Part shown: one piece after another, positions 8,823-18,700 of the stretch
How the letters are laid out: each line of letters starts with the position of its first letter
Position numbering within the stretch: the stretch's first letter is position 1
NCBI RefSeq assembly: GCF_014168535.1
Contig: NZ_CP060007.1
Location: 3,162,001 to 3,226,000 of the forward strand
Origin: Lacibacter sediminis
Lineage (GTDB): Bacteria; Bacteroidota; Bacteroidia; Chitinophagales; Chitinophagaceae
Reading direction: 5' to 3'
Length of the DNA: 64,000 nucleotides
Notes under the pieces: model-generated
What the model saw: the letters and a program-made list of their open reading frames with translations, nothing else
Told to the model about the DNA's origin: nothing
Databases searched by the model: none
Program-made: the position numbers and the translations under genes

Positions 8823-11195
8823 ATGGAGAATTTGATTTATCTCGTTCCCGCTATGGCAGTCGTTGGCTTGCTGTACATGTTTGTGAAGTACAACTGGGTT
8901 TCCAAACAGGAAGCCGGTAACCCAAGGATGCAGGAAATCAGTAATTACATTGCTGAAGGCGCAATGGCCTTCTTAAAAGCTGAGTGGAAAGTGCTTGGCT
9001 ATTTCGTAGTTATTGTTGCTATTCTATTGGGCGTAATGTCAATGGCCAATCCTAACAGCCACTGGAGCATTGCCCTCGCTTTCATTGTGGGTGCAGTATT
9101 CAGCGCAACTGCCGGTTATATTGGTATGAAGATAGCTACCAAAAGCAATGTACGTACGGCACAGGCTGCACGTACAAGTTTAAGCAAGGCATTAAATGTG
9201 TCGTTCACAGGTGGTTCTGTAATGGGCCTTGGTGTGGCAGGTTTGGCCGTGCTTGGTTTGGGTGGTTTATTTATTATACTCAAAGCCATCTTTGTTCCTG
9301 CAGGTGCAGATGTAAATGGTGCAGAAATGCTCACCGCAATTGAAGTGCTTACGGGCTTTTCATTGGGTGCTGAGTCAATTGCCCTGTTTGCCCGTGTGGG
9401 TGGTGGTATTTATACAAAAGCGGCCGACGTAGGCGCTGATCTTGTTGGTAAAGTAGAAGCAGGTATCCCTGAAGACGATCCACGTAACCCGGCAACAATT
9501 GCTGATAACGTAGGTGACAACGTGGGTGATGTGGCTGGTATGGGTGCCGATCTGTTCGGTTCTTATGTAGCTACTGTGTTGGCAACAATGGTACTAGGCC
9601 AGGAAACCAAATCAATCGATGCATTCGGTGGTATGGCTCCTATCTTGTTACCAATGATGATCGCCGGTATCGGTATTCTCTTTTCGATTGTTGGTACCTG
9701 GATGGTTCGTGTAAGCGACAATGCAGGCATCAGTACAGATAATGTACAGAAAGCCCTGAACATGGGTAACTGGGGATCAATTGTTCTTACAGCTATTGCC
9801 TGTGTTGGCTTGGTTTATTTTATTCTTCCTGAAACAATGGTGCTGCGTGGTGCTGAATTCACCAAATGGGGTGTATTGGGAGCTATCGCAGTCGGTTTGG
9901 TGGTAGGTGCATTAATGAGCATCATTACTGAATATTATACAGCTATGGGTAAACGCCCCGTGCTGAGCATCATCCGCCAGTCTTCTACAGGTCATGCAAC
10001 TAACGTAATTGGTGGTTTGGCTGTTGGTATGGAATCTACCTTCCTTCCAATTCTTGTATTGGCTGCAGGTATCTATGGTTCATTCTTATGTGCCGGTTTA
10101 TATGGTGTGGCCATTGCTGCTGCGGGTATGATGTCGACTACTGCGATGCAGTTGGCAATTGATGCCTTCGGTCCTATTGCCGATAACGCAGGTGGTATTG
10201 CTGAAATGAGCGAATTGCCAAAAGAGGTTCGTGAAAAAACCGACGTATTGGATGCTGTGGGTAACACCACTGCTGCTACAGGTAAAGGTTTTGCCATTGC
10301 TTCTGCTGCTTTAACAGCGCTGGCTTTGTTTGCTGCCTTTGTTGGTGTTGCCGGTATCAGCGGTATCGATATTTATAAAGCTGATGTATTGGCTTGTTTA
10401 TTTGTTGGCGCAATGATTCCGTTCATCTTCTCTTCACTGGCCATTCGTGCTGTGGGTGAAGCTGCGATGGCAATGGTGGAAGAAGTGCGCCGCCAGTTCC
10501 GTACCATTCCGGGTATTATGGAAGGTACAGGCAAACCTGAGTACGATAAGTGTGTGGCGATTTCAACAGAAGCTTCGATCAAGAAAATGATGTTGCCCGG
10601 TGCTATCACCATCGCTTCTCCATTGATCATTGGTTTTGCAATGGGACCTGAAGCATTAGGTGGTTTCCTTGCCGGAGCTACTGTAAGTGGTGTATTGATG
10701 GGAATGTTCCAGAACAATGCAGGTGGTGCATGGGACAATGCGAAGAAGAGTTTTGAAAAAGGTGTTGAAATTAACGGCGAAACATTCTATAAAAAATCAG
10801 AGCCACATAAAGCATCTGTAACGGGTGATACCGTTGGTGATCCGTTTAAAGATACTTCCGGTCCGTCAATGAACATTCTTATTAAATTGATGTCGATCGT
10901 TTCATTGGTTATTGCTCCTACTCTTGCACAGATGTATGGCACAGGCGGTCATGCAAACCATGAGCAAAAGGTGGAAGTTAAAATGGAACAAACAACTTCA
11001 TCAACAGACGCGAAATTTGAAAACCCATTCGTAGCAGCTATTGTTGCTGATGGTTTAGTTGATGCAAAGAAATTCAGTATCGAATTAAAGGATGATCAAC
11101 TCAGCATTAACGGTGCTGTGCAGCCGAAAGAAGTATTGGAAAAATACCAATCACTGCTGAATGGTAAAACAGAATTAAAGATCGATGTGAACTGA
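8823..11195 (+). CDS. hppA: Membrane-bound K+-dependent ion-translocating pyrophosphatase
   Basis: 790 residues from the ATG at 8823; an open frame upstream has no better start and would add 23 residues across the promoter. About 16 membrane segments. The pyrophosphate/Mg2+ site is seen as [18 protein letters not shown] and the [19 protein letters not shown] block. [10 protein letters not shown] (480-489) has Ala where K+-independent enzymes have Lys, pointing to K+ dependence. The gate position that is Glu in Na+ pumps (one turn after Asp243) is Gly246, the plant H+-type position is Ala250, and a Glu occurs instead at 184 (GAES) in the preceding helix. A soluble tail of about 80 residues after the last membrane segment is extra. 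It hydrolyses PPi to drive cation transport at the inner membrane and is followed by a terminator. Confidence 0.95.
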   Translation: MENLIYLVPAMAVVGLLYMFVKYNWVSKQEAGNPRMQEISNYIAEGAMAFLKAEWKVLGYFVVIVAILLGVMSMANPNSHWSIALAFIVGAVFSATAGYIGMKIATKSNVRTAQAARTSLSKALNVSFTGGSVMGLGVAGLAVLGLGGLFIILKAIFVPAGADVNGAEMLTAIEVLTGFSLGAESIALFARVGGGIYTKAADVGADLVGKVEAGIPEDDPRNPATIADNVGDNVGDVAGMGADLFGSYVATVLATMVLGQETKSIDAFGGMAPILLPMMIAGIGILFSIVGTWMVRVSDNAGISTDNVQKALNMGNWGSIVLTAIACVGLVYFILPETMVLRGAEFTKWGVLGAIAVGLVVGALMSIITEYYTAMGKRPVLSIIRQSSTGHATNVIGGLAVGMESTFLPILVLAAGIYGSFLCAGLYGVAIAAAGMMSTTAMQLAIDAFGPIADNAGGIAEMSELPKEVREKTDVLDAVGNTTAATGKGFAIASAALTALALFAAFVGVAGISGIDIYKADVLACLFVGAMIPFIFSSLAIRAVGEAAMAMVEEVRRQFRTIPGIMEGTGKPEYDKCVAISTEASIKKMMLPGAITIASPLIIGFAMGPEALGGFLAGATVSGVLMGMFQNNAGGAWDNAKKSFEKGVEINGETFYKKSEPHKASVTGDTVGDPFKDTSGPSMNILIKLMSIVSLVIAPTLAQMYGTGGHANHEQKVEVKMEQTTSSTDAKFENPFVAAIVADGLVDAKKFSIELKDDQLSINGAVQPKEVLEKYQSLLNGKTELKIDVN

Positions 11196-11224
11196 TCGAT
11201 CATATGATAGATTTTAATGAACTG

Positions 11225-11250
11225 ACCCCGGGATTTTTCCTGGGGTTTTT
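11225..11250 (+). terminator. Intrinsic terminator of hppA
   Basis: ACCCCGGG (11225-11232) pairs with CCTGGGGT (11239-11246), with one G-U pair, and a T run follows. Confidence 0.85.
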
Positions 11251-11358
11251 CATATCCCAACAAAAAAATCCCTGTAAATTGCCGTTTTGTAAAAACTGGA
11301 ATGATGTTTGGATAAGTATGCATCACGAATTGGATTCTTTAACAATAAAATTTACTTT

Positions 11359-12162
11359 ATGAAACTGAAATTCAGTACAATCCTTTCAGGGATTGTGATC
11401 ATGACTACAGTGTTACTGGCTGTTGGTTGCCAAAAGAACAAGAGCAATGGCGATAAGCCCCGTTTACAGGTTCGTTTAACCGATGCACCGGATCCTAATG
11501 TAAAGGAAGTTTGGGTTGATATTAAAGGTATCGCTATTAAAATGGGCGACAGCGCCGAGATCACTTTGGCAAATTCATATCCCGGTCTTTACAATCTGCT
11601 CAACTTTACGAACGGTAAGGATACCATTCTTGCTGATGCCGAAATTCCTGTAGGCCGTATTTCACAGATCCGCCTCTTACTTGGCGATAACAATTACATC
11701 ATTACAAAATCCGGTGAAAAAATTAATCTCACTACACCTAGTGCACAACAATCTGGTTTGAAAGTACAGATTCAGCAGGATGTTACAGGTGGCATACTTT
11801 ATCGCCTCATATTAGATTTTGATGCCGGTAAATCGATTGTAAAAGCAGGCAACAGTGGTCAGTATATTCTGAAACCAGTATTGCGTGTGCTTTCATTTGT
11901 TCCATCTGGTGGTAGCGTAAAAGGTGTAGTTGCTCCTGATTCAATTGTAACAGCCATTTATGCGATCAAAGGACCTGATACAATCGCATCAACCTTTACA
12001 CAAGTGGGTAACGGTAACTACATGATCAAAGATATTCCTGCAGGTAGCTACAGTTTCTCCTATGTTCCAAACGATACGATTCATAAAACAGCAACACGTA
12101 CAGTTCCTGTAACACTTGGTCAAATTACTATTGTTGATACAGTGAAACTGGAGAAAAAATAA
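11359..12162 (+). CDS. DUF4382 domain lipoprotein
   Basis: 267 residues from the ATG at 11359. The N-terminus is a lipoprotein signal (lipobox LAVGC, Cys about residue 25) followed by a polar QKNKSNGD linker, so the protein is membrane-anchored and exported. The DUF4382 domain covers about 35-180: RLQVRLTDAPDPNVKEVWVD, then DILADAEIPVGRISQIRLLL-like and LDFDAGKSIV segments. The last 85 residues form a Cna-B/transthyretin-like beta domain (DIPAGSYSFSYVPND). Function is unknown. It has its own terminator on both sides and appears monocistronic. Confidence 0.88.
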   Translation: MKLKFSTILSGIVIMTTVLLAVGCQKNKSNGDKPRLQVRLTDAPDPNVKEVWVDIKGIAIKMGDSAEITLANSYPGLYNLLNFTNGKDTILADAEIPVGRISQIRLLLGDNNYIITKSGEKINLTTPSAQQSGLKVQIQQDVTGGILYRLILDFDAGKSIVKAGNSGQYILKPVLRVLSFVPSGGSVKGVVAPDSIVTAIYAIKGPDTIASTFTQVGNGNYMIKDIPAGSYSFSYVPNDTIHKTATRTVPVTLGQITIVDTVKLEKK

Positions 12163-12184
12163 TTGTTTCCTTTGATGTCCGTTT

Positions 12185-12213
12185 AAACCGCCCATGTTTG
12201 GGCGGTTTTTTTT
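12185..12213 (+). terminator. Intrinsic terminator of the DUF4382 gene
   Basis: Perfect 10-base-pair stem AAACCGCCCA/TGGGCGGTTT, loop TGTT, then eight T residues. Confidence 0.92.
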
Positions 12214-12257
12214 ATGCCCTAGCTTTTGTTAACCATTTCTGAATTTTACGAGCGGTC

Positions 12258-12287
12258 TTGGTTTTTACGAACAGGGTCGTATATTTG
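12258..12287 (+). promoter_or_regulatory. Promoter of the blaI-blaR1-like operon
   Basis: TTG at 12258-12260, a 19-base spacer and TATATTTG at 12280-12287 match the Bacteroidota promoter pattern exactly. The predicted transcription start is near 12293, leaving a leader of about 15 bases before the ATG at 12309. Two inverted repeats overlap the spacer and the start region. Confidence 0.75.
12266..12281. promoter_or_regulatory. BlaI-type operator O1 (TACGA-N6-TCGTA)
   Basis: A perfect inverted repeat of TACGA/TCGTA with six bases between the half-sites, lying in the spacer between the promoter elements and touching the -7 box. It is the expected position for a repressor that blocks polymerase binding. 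Confidence 0.75.
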
Positions 12288-12288
12288 A

Positions 12289-12304
12289 TACGAAACAAGT
12301 CGTA
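12289..12304. promoter_or_regulatory. BlaI-type operator O2 (TACGA-N6-TCGTA)
   Basis: A second perfect copy with the same half-sites and the same six-base spacing, 23 bases downstream of O1 centre to centre. It covers the predicted transcription start and ends five bases before the ATG. A lone TACGA half-site at 12247-12251 may be a degenerate third site. Confidence 0.75.
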
Positions 12305-12308
12305 AATA

Positions 12309-12689
12309 ATGAATATTAAGCAACTGAAACCTACGGAGAGTGAATTAGAGATCCTTCGTGTTTTATGGGAGCGTGGCGAAGCAACCGTAAGAGACGTACA
12401 CGAAGAACTGAGCAAAACCAAGGATGCCGGTTATACCACTACCCTGAAGTTGATGCAGATCATGCATGAAAAAGGAATGGTGAAACGTGACGAAAGCAGC
12501 AAAACGCATAAATACACCCCGTTGATCTCTCGTGAAAAAACACAGAAACAATTTGTAGGTAAAATGATCGATACGTTGTTCCAGGGGTCTTCTTCACAAC
12601 TGGTGATGCAGGCACTGGGTAACCACAAAGCATCGAAAGAAGAGCTGGATGAAATTCAAAAACTAATTGATAACCTGAAACAGCAGTAA
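12309..12689 (+). CDS. BlaI/MecI/CopY-family transcriptional repressor
   Basis: 126 residues, the family's usual length. The winged helix is at about 5-70 (TESELEILRVLWERGEATVR, GYTTTLKLMQIMHEKGMVKR) and a dimerisation helix region follows (TQKQFVGKMIDTLF). In this family the repressor binds inverted repeats as a dimer and is released when the partner membrane peptidase cleaves it. The operators just upstream indicate autoregulation. The M56 peptidase gene starts four bases after the stop, so the pair is one operon. The trigger is not necessarily a beta-lactam since no beta-lactamase is adjacent. Confidence 0.93.
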   Translation: MNIKQLKPTESELEILRVLWERGEATVRDVHEELSKTKDAGYTTTLKLMQIMHEKGMVKRDESSKTHKYTPLISREKTQKQFVGKMIDTLFQGSSSQLVMQALGNHKASKEELDEIQKLIDNLKQQ

Positions 12690-12693
12690 CCGC

Positions 12694-14682
12694 ATGCAGG
12701 ATCTATTCCAATCTGCATTTTTACAGGCTTTGGGAAAAGCAATTGCCGACAGTATCTGGCAAATGGGTCTGTTGTTTTTGCTTTATCAGCTGCTTGTATT
12801 TTTATTCCGCATCAAACAGGCTACCGTTAAAAACTTCACCAGTACTGTTTTTGCATTGGGCGGATTTGTATGGTTCATTTCAGGCATTGCACTACGCTGG
12901 CAACAACAACTTCAACAGAAAACAGCACTTATCATCAGCGAAGGCAATTTGAATAATTCGCTGCTGAGCAATTTTACAAAAGATAATCGCTGGGAATTAT
13001 TCTTCAACTGGCTCGATTATAAAATACAGTTTGTTCTCCCCTATCTCTCGATTGCTTACTTATTTGTATTGCTTTGGTTTGGGGTGAAACTGATCGTGCA
13101 GTTACAAGCTGCAAATTCGTTACGCTATAAAGGGTTGAGTTCTGTTAACGATGACATGCAGGAGTTCTTCTCCTATTTAGTTGAAACAATGGGATTGCAA
13201 CGTCCTGTTCAGCTTTTCATCAGCAAACAAATTGATATACCCGCTACACTTGGTTTCTTAAAACCAATTGTATTGTTACCTGCAACAGCAGTTACACATT
13301 TAACAGCTGCACAATTAGAAGCAGTATTGTTACATGAGTTGGCGCATATTAAACGCAATGATTATTTCTGGAACCTGTTACTTTCTGTTTCAGAAACCAT
13401 GTTGTTCTTTAATCCATTTGCATTATTACTCATTGGTATTGCAAGAAGAGAACGGGAAAACAGTTGTGATGATCATGTAATGAACTTTCAGCAGAATGCA
13501 GCGGTGTATGCAGAAGCATTACTGAATGTAGAGAAAGCAAGAATTCAAAACCCGCAACTGGTCATGGCACTTGGTGACAACAAACATCACCTGATGGATC
13601 GTGTGAAACGTATCCTCAATATGCCTGCTGAGAAAAACAAGATAAGTACCAGATTACTTGCATTAGTCCTCTTCACGATTGTGTTTGCTTTAATGGGTTG
13701 GTTGATCAAAGAACGCCAACCGGTTAAAGAAGAAATGAAGCAGGCTGTATTAAAAGAGCAACCATTAAAGGAAAAAATCAAGACCGTTTATTTTACAACA
13801 GACGCCGTAGTGAAACAAAAGAATGATGCTGTGTTGCTGCGTGATGATCAACAGAAAATCAGACTCGAACTGAAGGATAAAATAAATGAAGAAGATATTC
13901 TTGTATGGAATGAAAACGAAGACAAAGAGATCAAGTTTGACAAAGTGATCTTTAATGATCTTCCTGTTGAGTGGTTTGAGCAATTGGTGAAGCCAGGCGT
14001 ACGTGTTCGTGTACCTGATGTGAAGCAAAGACCGGGCATCCTGTTGCATCATGGACCTGACTCTGCCTTTATTGCTGAACGGGAAAGAGAAATGGAATTG
14101 TATGTTGAAAATGTTGATCGTTTAAAACAATGGCGTGAACGTTTTCCGCAACCCAGGATGCGTAACAAAGGTGGCGCAACAATGATGCAGTATCCTAAAG
14201 GCGCAAACTTTGATTCACTCATGCAAAAATTAAGCGGCCAGTTTAATTTTACCTTTGAAGGAAACCACCCATCTCCTGAAGTTATGTTCCGTGAATACTT
14301 TACAACGGAAAGTTTTTTTAATCATTCAAAAGGAGCTGCTCAGCAACAGGCAGCAGATGATGAGAAGAAAGAGCGCCTCAAAACTAAATTCATTATTAAC
14401 CGCAAGCCAAGAAAAGATACAACCGATAATGCACAAGTGAAAAGCAGAATACAGACTGCAGCACCTGTAGTTGCTTATCTCTATAACGACAAGGGATTAC
14501 GTGAAGACATGCAACTGGCACAACAACATGTGCAGATCATTTTAGAAAACAATCATGTGCGGTTGATGAATCAACAACCTTGCGGCTGTCCCGATTCATT
14601 GCAGGTGGAAGGACAACGGACTCCACAAACTCCACCTCCACCAAAACGAGTTATCAGAAGATTAGAAGTGATCAAACTGTAA
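12694..14682 (+). CDS. BlaR1-like M56-family membrane metallopeptidase
   Basis: 662 residues. Four membrane segments are predicted in the first 340 residues (around 20-40, 50-65, 110-135 and 320-335). The zinc site HELAH is at 214-218 within LLHELAHIKRNDYFWN, with a downstream RRERENSCDDHV that supplies the third ligand region. After the last membrane segment there are about 320 residues of Lys/Glu-rich sequence with no recognisable penicillin-binding domain and no SxxK motif in the right context. Known relatives sense an envelope signal and cleave the BlaI partner. The sensor half here is therefore unlike BlaR1 and the ligand is unknown. It is convergent with the PorP gene with a three-base gap. 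Confidence 0.9.
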   Translation: MQDLFQSAFLQALGKAIADSIWQMGLLFLLYQLLVFLFRIKQATVKNFTSTVFALGGFVWFISGIALRWQQQLQQKTALIISEGNLNNSLLSNFTKDNRWELFFNWLDYKIQFVLPYLSIAYLFVLLWFGVKLIVQLQAANSLRYKGLSSVNDDMQEFFSYLVETMGLQRPVQLFISKQIDIPATLGFLKPIVLLPATAVTHLTAAQLEAVLLHELAHIKRNDYFWNLLLSVSETMLFFNPFALLLIGIARRERENSCDDHVMNFQQNAAVYAEALLNVEKARIQNPQLVMALGDNKHHLMDRVKRILNMPAEKNKISTRLLALVLFTIVFALMGWLIKERQPVKEEMKQAVLKEQPLKEKIKTVYFTTDAVVKQKNDAVLLRDDQQKIRLELKDKINEEDILVWNENEDKEIKFDKVIFNDLPVEWFEQLVKPGVRVRVPDVKQRPGILLHHGPDSAFIAEREREMELYVENVDRLKQWRERFPQPRMRNKGGATMMQYPKGANFDSLMQKLSGQFNFTFEGNHPSPEVMFREYFTTESFFNHSKGAAQQQAADDEKKERLKTKFIINRKPRKDTTDNAQVKSRIQTAAPVVAYLYNDKGLREDMQLAQQHVQIILENNHVRLMNQQPCGCPDSLQVEGQRTPQTPPPPKRVIRRLEVIKL

Positions 14683-14685
14683 TCA

Positions 14686-15708
14686 TCACCAAACACGGCG
14701 TGGACAAAGATCGCCGTACTTATTTCCTAACAAAAAGCCGATCACAATTTCATGTGTGCCTCTTTGTGCGTATTGCAGAAGATATTTTGAATTATTTACA
14801 TCATAGGAGTAACCTACGTTCACTACATTGGAAATATTGAAGCCAGCCATCGCCGCAAAACCTTCTTTAATGCGATAGTTCCCTCCTATCCAGAAACGGT
14901 CCTGGTATTGTGCTTTCACATTTATATCTACATACAATGGCATGCTTGGAATATAACGCAGCATCACGGATGGCATCACATTCACATCTTCACCAACAAG
15001 CACACGGTAACCGGTTGTAACAAATACATGCGGCACCAATGTTGATTTATATAGATTATCATCTACCAGGTTTATTTTCTGCGGAATGATCTGCTGCACC
15101 GATGCACCTGCAAAAAATTGATCAGAATAAAGCCATAGCCCCGCATTCAGTTCAGGTTTTATCTTACGCAGCTCACTTGTAAAACCACCAATTGCAGGAT
15201 CAACAGGATTTGCCAATTGAATTTTTGAAGCATCCACATTAACACCTGAAATACCTGCAGCGAAACCTGCAGATAAATTAAGTTTTGGTGTAAGTCCTAA
15301 ATGATAAGCATACGATGCTGTTGCATAAAACCGATTGATGTATCCTGTTTTGTAATTCACCACACTTGCTCCCACTCCATGATGTGCTTCAGCAGCAGTG
15401 TATTCTTCCCAATATTGTTTACCTCTTGGATTTTCGCCCGGCACTCCAAATGAAGTAGCACTGGTTCTGTAATCTTCTTTACCTATTGGTGTGTGTATGG
15501 TTGCGTAAACTGTTTGAGGTGCCCCGGGAAAACCAACCCATTGGTTGCGGTAACTCAATTTTATATCTGTATAATTTTCTATTCCTGTTAATGCAGGATT
15601 AAGCACATAAGGATTTAAAATGTATTGGGTATAATGCGGACGTTGCTGTGCTGCAGCTATCACTCCTATCATCATCAAACCAAAAACTAATAATTGCTTT
15701 CTCATCAT
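14686..15708 (-). CDS. PorP/SprF-family type IX secretion outer-membrane protein
   Basis: 340 residues with a signal peptide (cleavage near GVIAAAQ). The mature start QRPHYTQYILNPYVLNPALTG is the family signature, and LSYRNQWVGFPGAPQTVYA follows. The rest is a membrane-beta-strand pattern ending in HEIVIGFLLGN. The family forms outer-membrane barrels needed to export or anchor type B-sorted adhesins such as SprB. It starts 10 bases after the stop of the giant adhesin gene on the same strand, the standard pairing. Two ATG codons one triplet apart can start it. Confidence 0.93.
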   Translation of the reverse strand: MMRKQLLVFGLMMIGVIAAAQQRPHYTQYILNPYVLNPALTGIENYTDIKLSYRNQWVGFPGAPQTVYATIHTPIGKEDYRTSATSFGVPGENPRGKQYWEEYTAAEAHHGVGASVVNYKTGYINRFYATASYAYHLGLTPKLNLSAGFAAGISGVNVDASKIQLANPVDPAIGGFTSELRKIKPELNAGLWLYSDQFFAGASVQQIIPQKINLVDDNLYKSTLVPHVFVTTGYRVLVGEDVNVMPSVMLRYIPSMPLYVDINVKAQYQDRFWIGGNYRIKEGFAAMAGFNISNVVNVGYSYDVNNSKYLLQYAQRGTHEIVIGFLLGNKYGDLCPRRVW

Positions 15709-15718
15709 TGCTGCTGCA

Positions 15719-18700
15719 TTATCGTAAAATAGTTACATAACCTGTTATCCGTTTGCGACCGTTTTTTGGATCGAGCACATAGTAATAAGTACCGGCCGGC
15801 AAAGGCGATCCTTTGTACTTACCATCCCACGGTGTGGAATAACCTACAGAACGATACATCATTGAACCTGCCGTATTGTACACTTCAATAACAGCCCCCG
15901 GATAATCATTCAGGAATTTGATTTCCCAGAAATCATTGATGCCATCACCGTTCGGTGTAAATGTATTTGGCGGCGTTGGTGATTTAAGAATTTTCACAAA
16001 GAGATCATCGGTTGCCTTACAGCCAAACCCGTTTGTAACAGTGAGTAAATAAGTGATATCATCTTTTGGTTGCAGAATTGTTGGTAACTGCAACGTAGCA
16101 TTATCCAGATAAGTTGATGGCGACCATAAGAATTGTAAACCTGTTCCACTCGCCGTAACATTTGTGATCTTACGAACACCATCTTCCAGCACAGTAAGAT
16201 CAGACCCCGCATTTACAATGGGTACCGGCCACACTTCAATTGTTTGATCACTTGTACTTACACAACCATTGCTTGCATTGAACGTGTAACGGATATTATG
16301 CGTACCAACGCCTGCACCTGAAGGATTGAATAATCCATTTGCATTTACTCCCGGTCCTGTGTAAACGCCCGTACCACTAAGCCCTCCCATTTCGTTACCC
16401 TGCATTAATTGGAACGGCACATCATTTAAACAAACACCAAACAATGCATTGAACTGCGTAAGCGGACTTGCATTAACGGTGATGGTTTTACTCATCTCAT
16501 TTACACAAAGAATACCTGAATAAGATCTGTAACGAACCTGGTATGTTTTGGTCAATGGCGATTGAAATTCAGGATAACGATGTTTGTACACTTTACCGGC
16601 AGCAGGTTGATCATCGGTTTCTACCACAGTTGGCGCATTGGCATTATCCCAATAGATCTCTACTTTGGTGACGCTGCCAAAATCAACAGTTGATCTGTCT
16701 TCCAGTTCAACATCCTGGTTACTGCAAAGTGCATTTGCTGAACGCACTGAGAAATCAGCTTTTGGAATAGAACCATTCACGGTAAACGGTATAGCAACAG
16801 CAGAATCACGACAACCATCTTTTGATGTTACCTCAAGCGATAATAAATAGTTATCTGCTTTATTAAACTTCACTGAAGGCGTTTTAGATGTACTCGTTAC
16901 AGGCGTTGGGCCCGACACAATTGCAGGAGTACCTGTATTAAATTTCCACAAGTAACTCATTTGCCCTGCACTGCCATCTGCAATGGAAGATGTATCTGTA
17001 AAGATGGCTTGTGCATCACTCAAACAAACTTCAGGCAATACAAAACCAACTTTGGGCAATGGATTAATGCGCATAGTACGCACAAGTGTATCGCTGATAC
17101 AACCCTTCGAATTTTCTGTTACAAACCGAATGGTATAATCACCCCAAACGGTATAAGTATGCGTTGCAGTAAGATTCGTGTTCGTACTTGTATTGCCATC
17201 GCCAAACTGCCAATAGCTTCTTACAATTGAACCCGTGTTTGCAGTTGACGTATTAGTAAATGTGATCGCATTCTTTTCACAAACCAAAGTGCTTGTGGTG
17301 AAGTTTGCTGTTGGCCACGGATTCACCACAACTGTTTTTACAACCGTATCACTTACACAGTTCTGATCAGTAAATACCCAAAGTGTTGCAGTATAAGTAC
17401 CGGGGTTCGTAAAATTCTTTACCGGGTTTTGTTGTGTTGATGATGTACCATCACTGAAACGCCACTCCCATTTTGTAACAGGATGTGTAAACCCGTTTGA
17501 TGCATTGGTAAATGTTATTGGTGTTTGCCAGCATACTTCAGCAGGTGCAGTAAAATCAGCTTTGGGCTGCGGATAAATTTTATCTACTGCTTTCGTAGTT
17601 GAATCAGTACAACCATAAGCAGTTGTTATTTTAAGTTTTGCATTAAACGGTCCAACTGATGGATATAGATGAGAAGGACTTTGAATGGTTGAACTATTCA
17701 ATGCCCCGCTTGCAGCATCACCAAAATTCCAGAGATAATTAAATGCGCTTTGCGATCCATCAGCAATGGTTGAGGTGCTGTTGAAACTGATTACAGGATT
17801 CGGCATACAGCCATACGAAACAGTAAAATCAACCACAGGATTTGGCCTGATGGTAAACGGCAAAGAATAAACCGGGCTCAAACAACCGGTATTTGTTTTC
17901 AGTTGTAAGGTAGCGGTATAATTTCCTGTTGCAGCAAAAGTGGAACTTACGTTTGCCGCCGTTGTATTATTAATTGGCGAACCTGTACCAGTATTCCATG
18001 TCCAGTTTGTGATTGCACCAAACCCTCCGGGTAGTGAAGATGAATCTTTGAACGTAAGTGTTTTGCCAACACATAACGGATCAATAATTCCAAACTTTGC
18101 AACAGGCGCCTTTGTAACCGTAATGAACTGCTCGGTGGTATCACTTAAACAACCTGCATCCGTCATGGCCACATATCGAATCTTAAATTGCCCGGGATTG
18201 CTGAATGCTTTTGAAGGATTAAATGTGCCGGCAGTAGTTGCATCGCCAAAATCCCAATAATGTTTGATGACAGGTCTGCCACTGCTTGTATTAATGCCTG
18301 TGAAGGAAATCAATGAATCGGTACAACCTGCAGACGGCGTGTTTGCCCATGAAAAAGTTGCTGCCGGCGGATCAAGCACTTCGAGGTCGAAATTGATGAT
18401 CTGTTCACCCAAACAACCATCGGGCGTTGGGTTGTTCACTGTTACCACAACAGGATACTTCCCTGCTGTATTGTAGACGTAATTACCCGGCAGTTTAAAT
18501 ACATACAATGTTTTGCCATTCAGTATAAATGTTGAATCAGCAACAGGCGCATTATCAATTACATCAGGATAGCCTGTGAAATCCCACTTCATACTGATAG
18601 GTAAATATGGAAGGGTAAGTGAAAGATTAAAAGGCGAGCTCTTACAGGCAACCGGACTTTTAATCACCGCATTGGCATTCTGCGTTGTTACATACTGATA

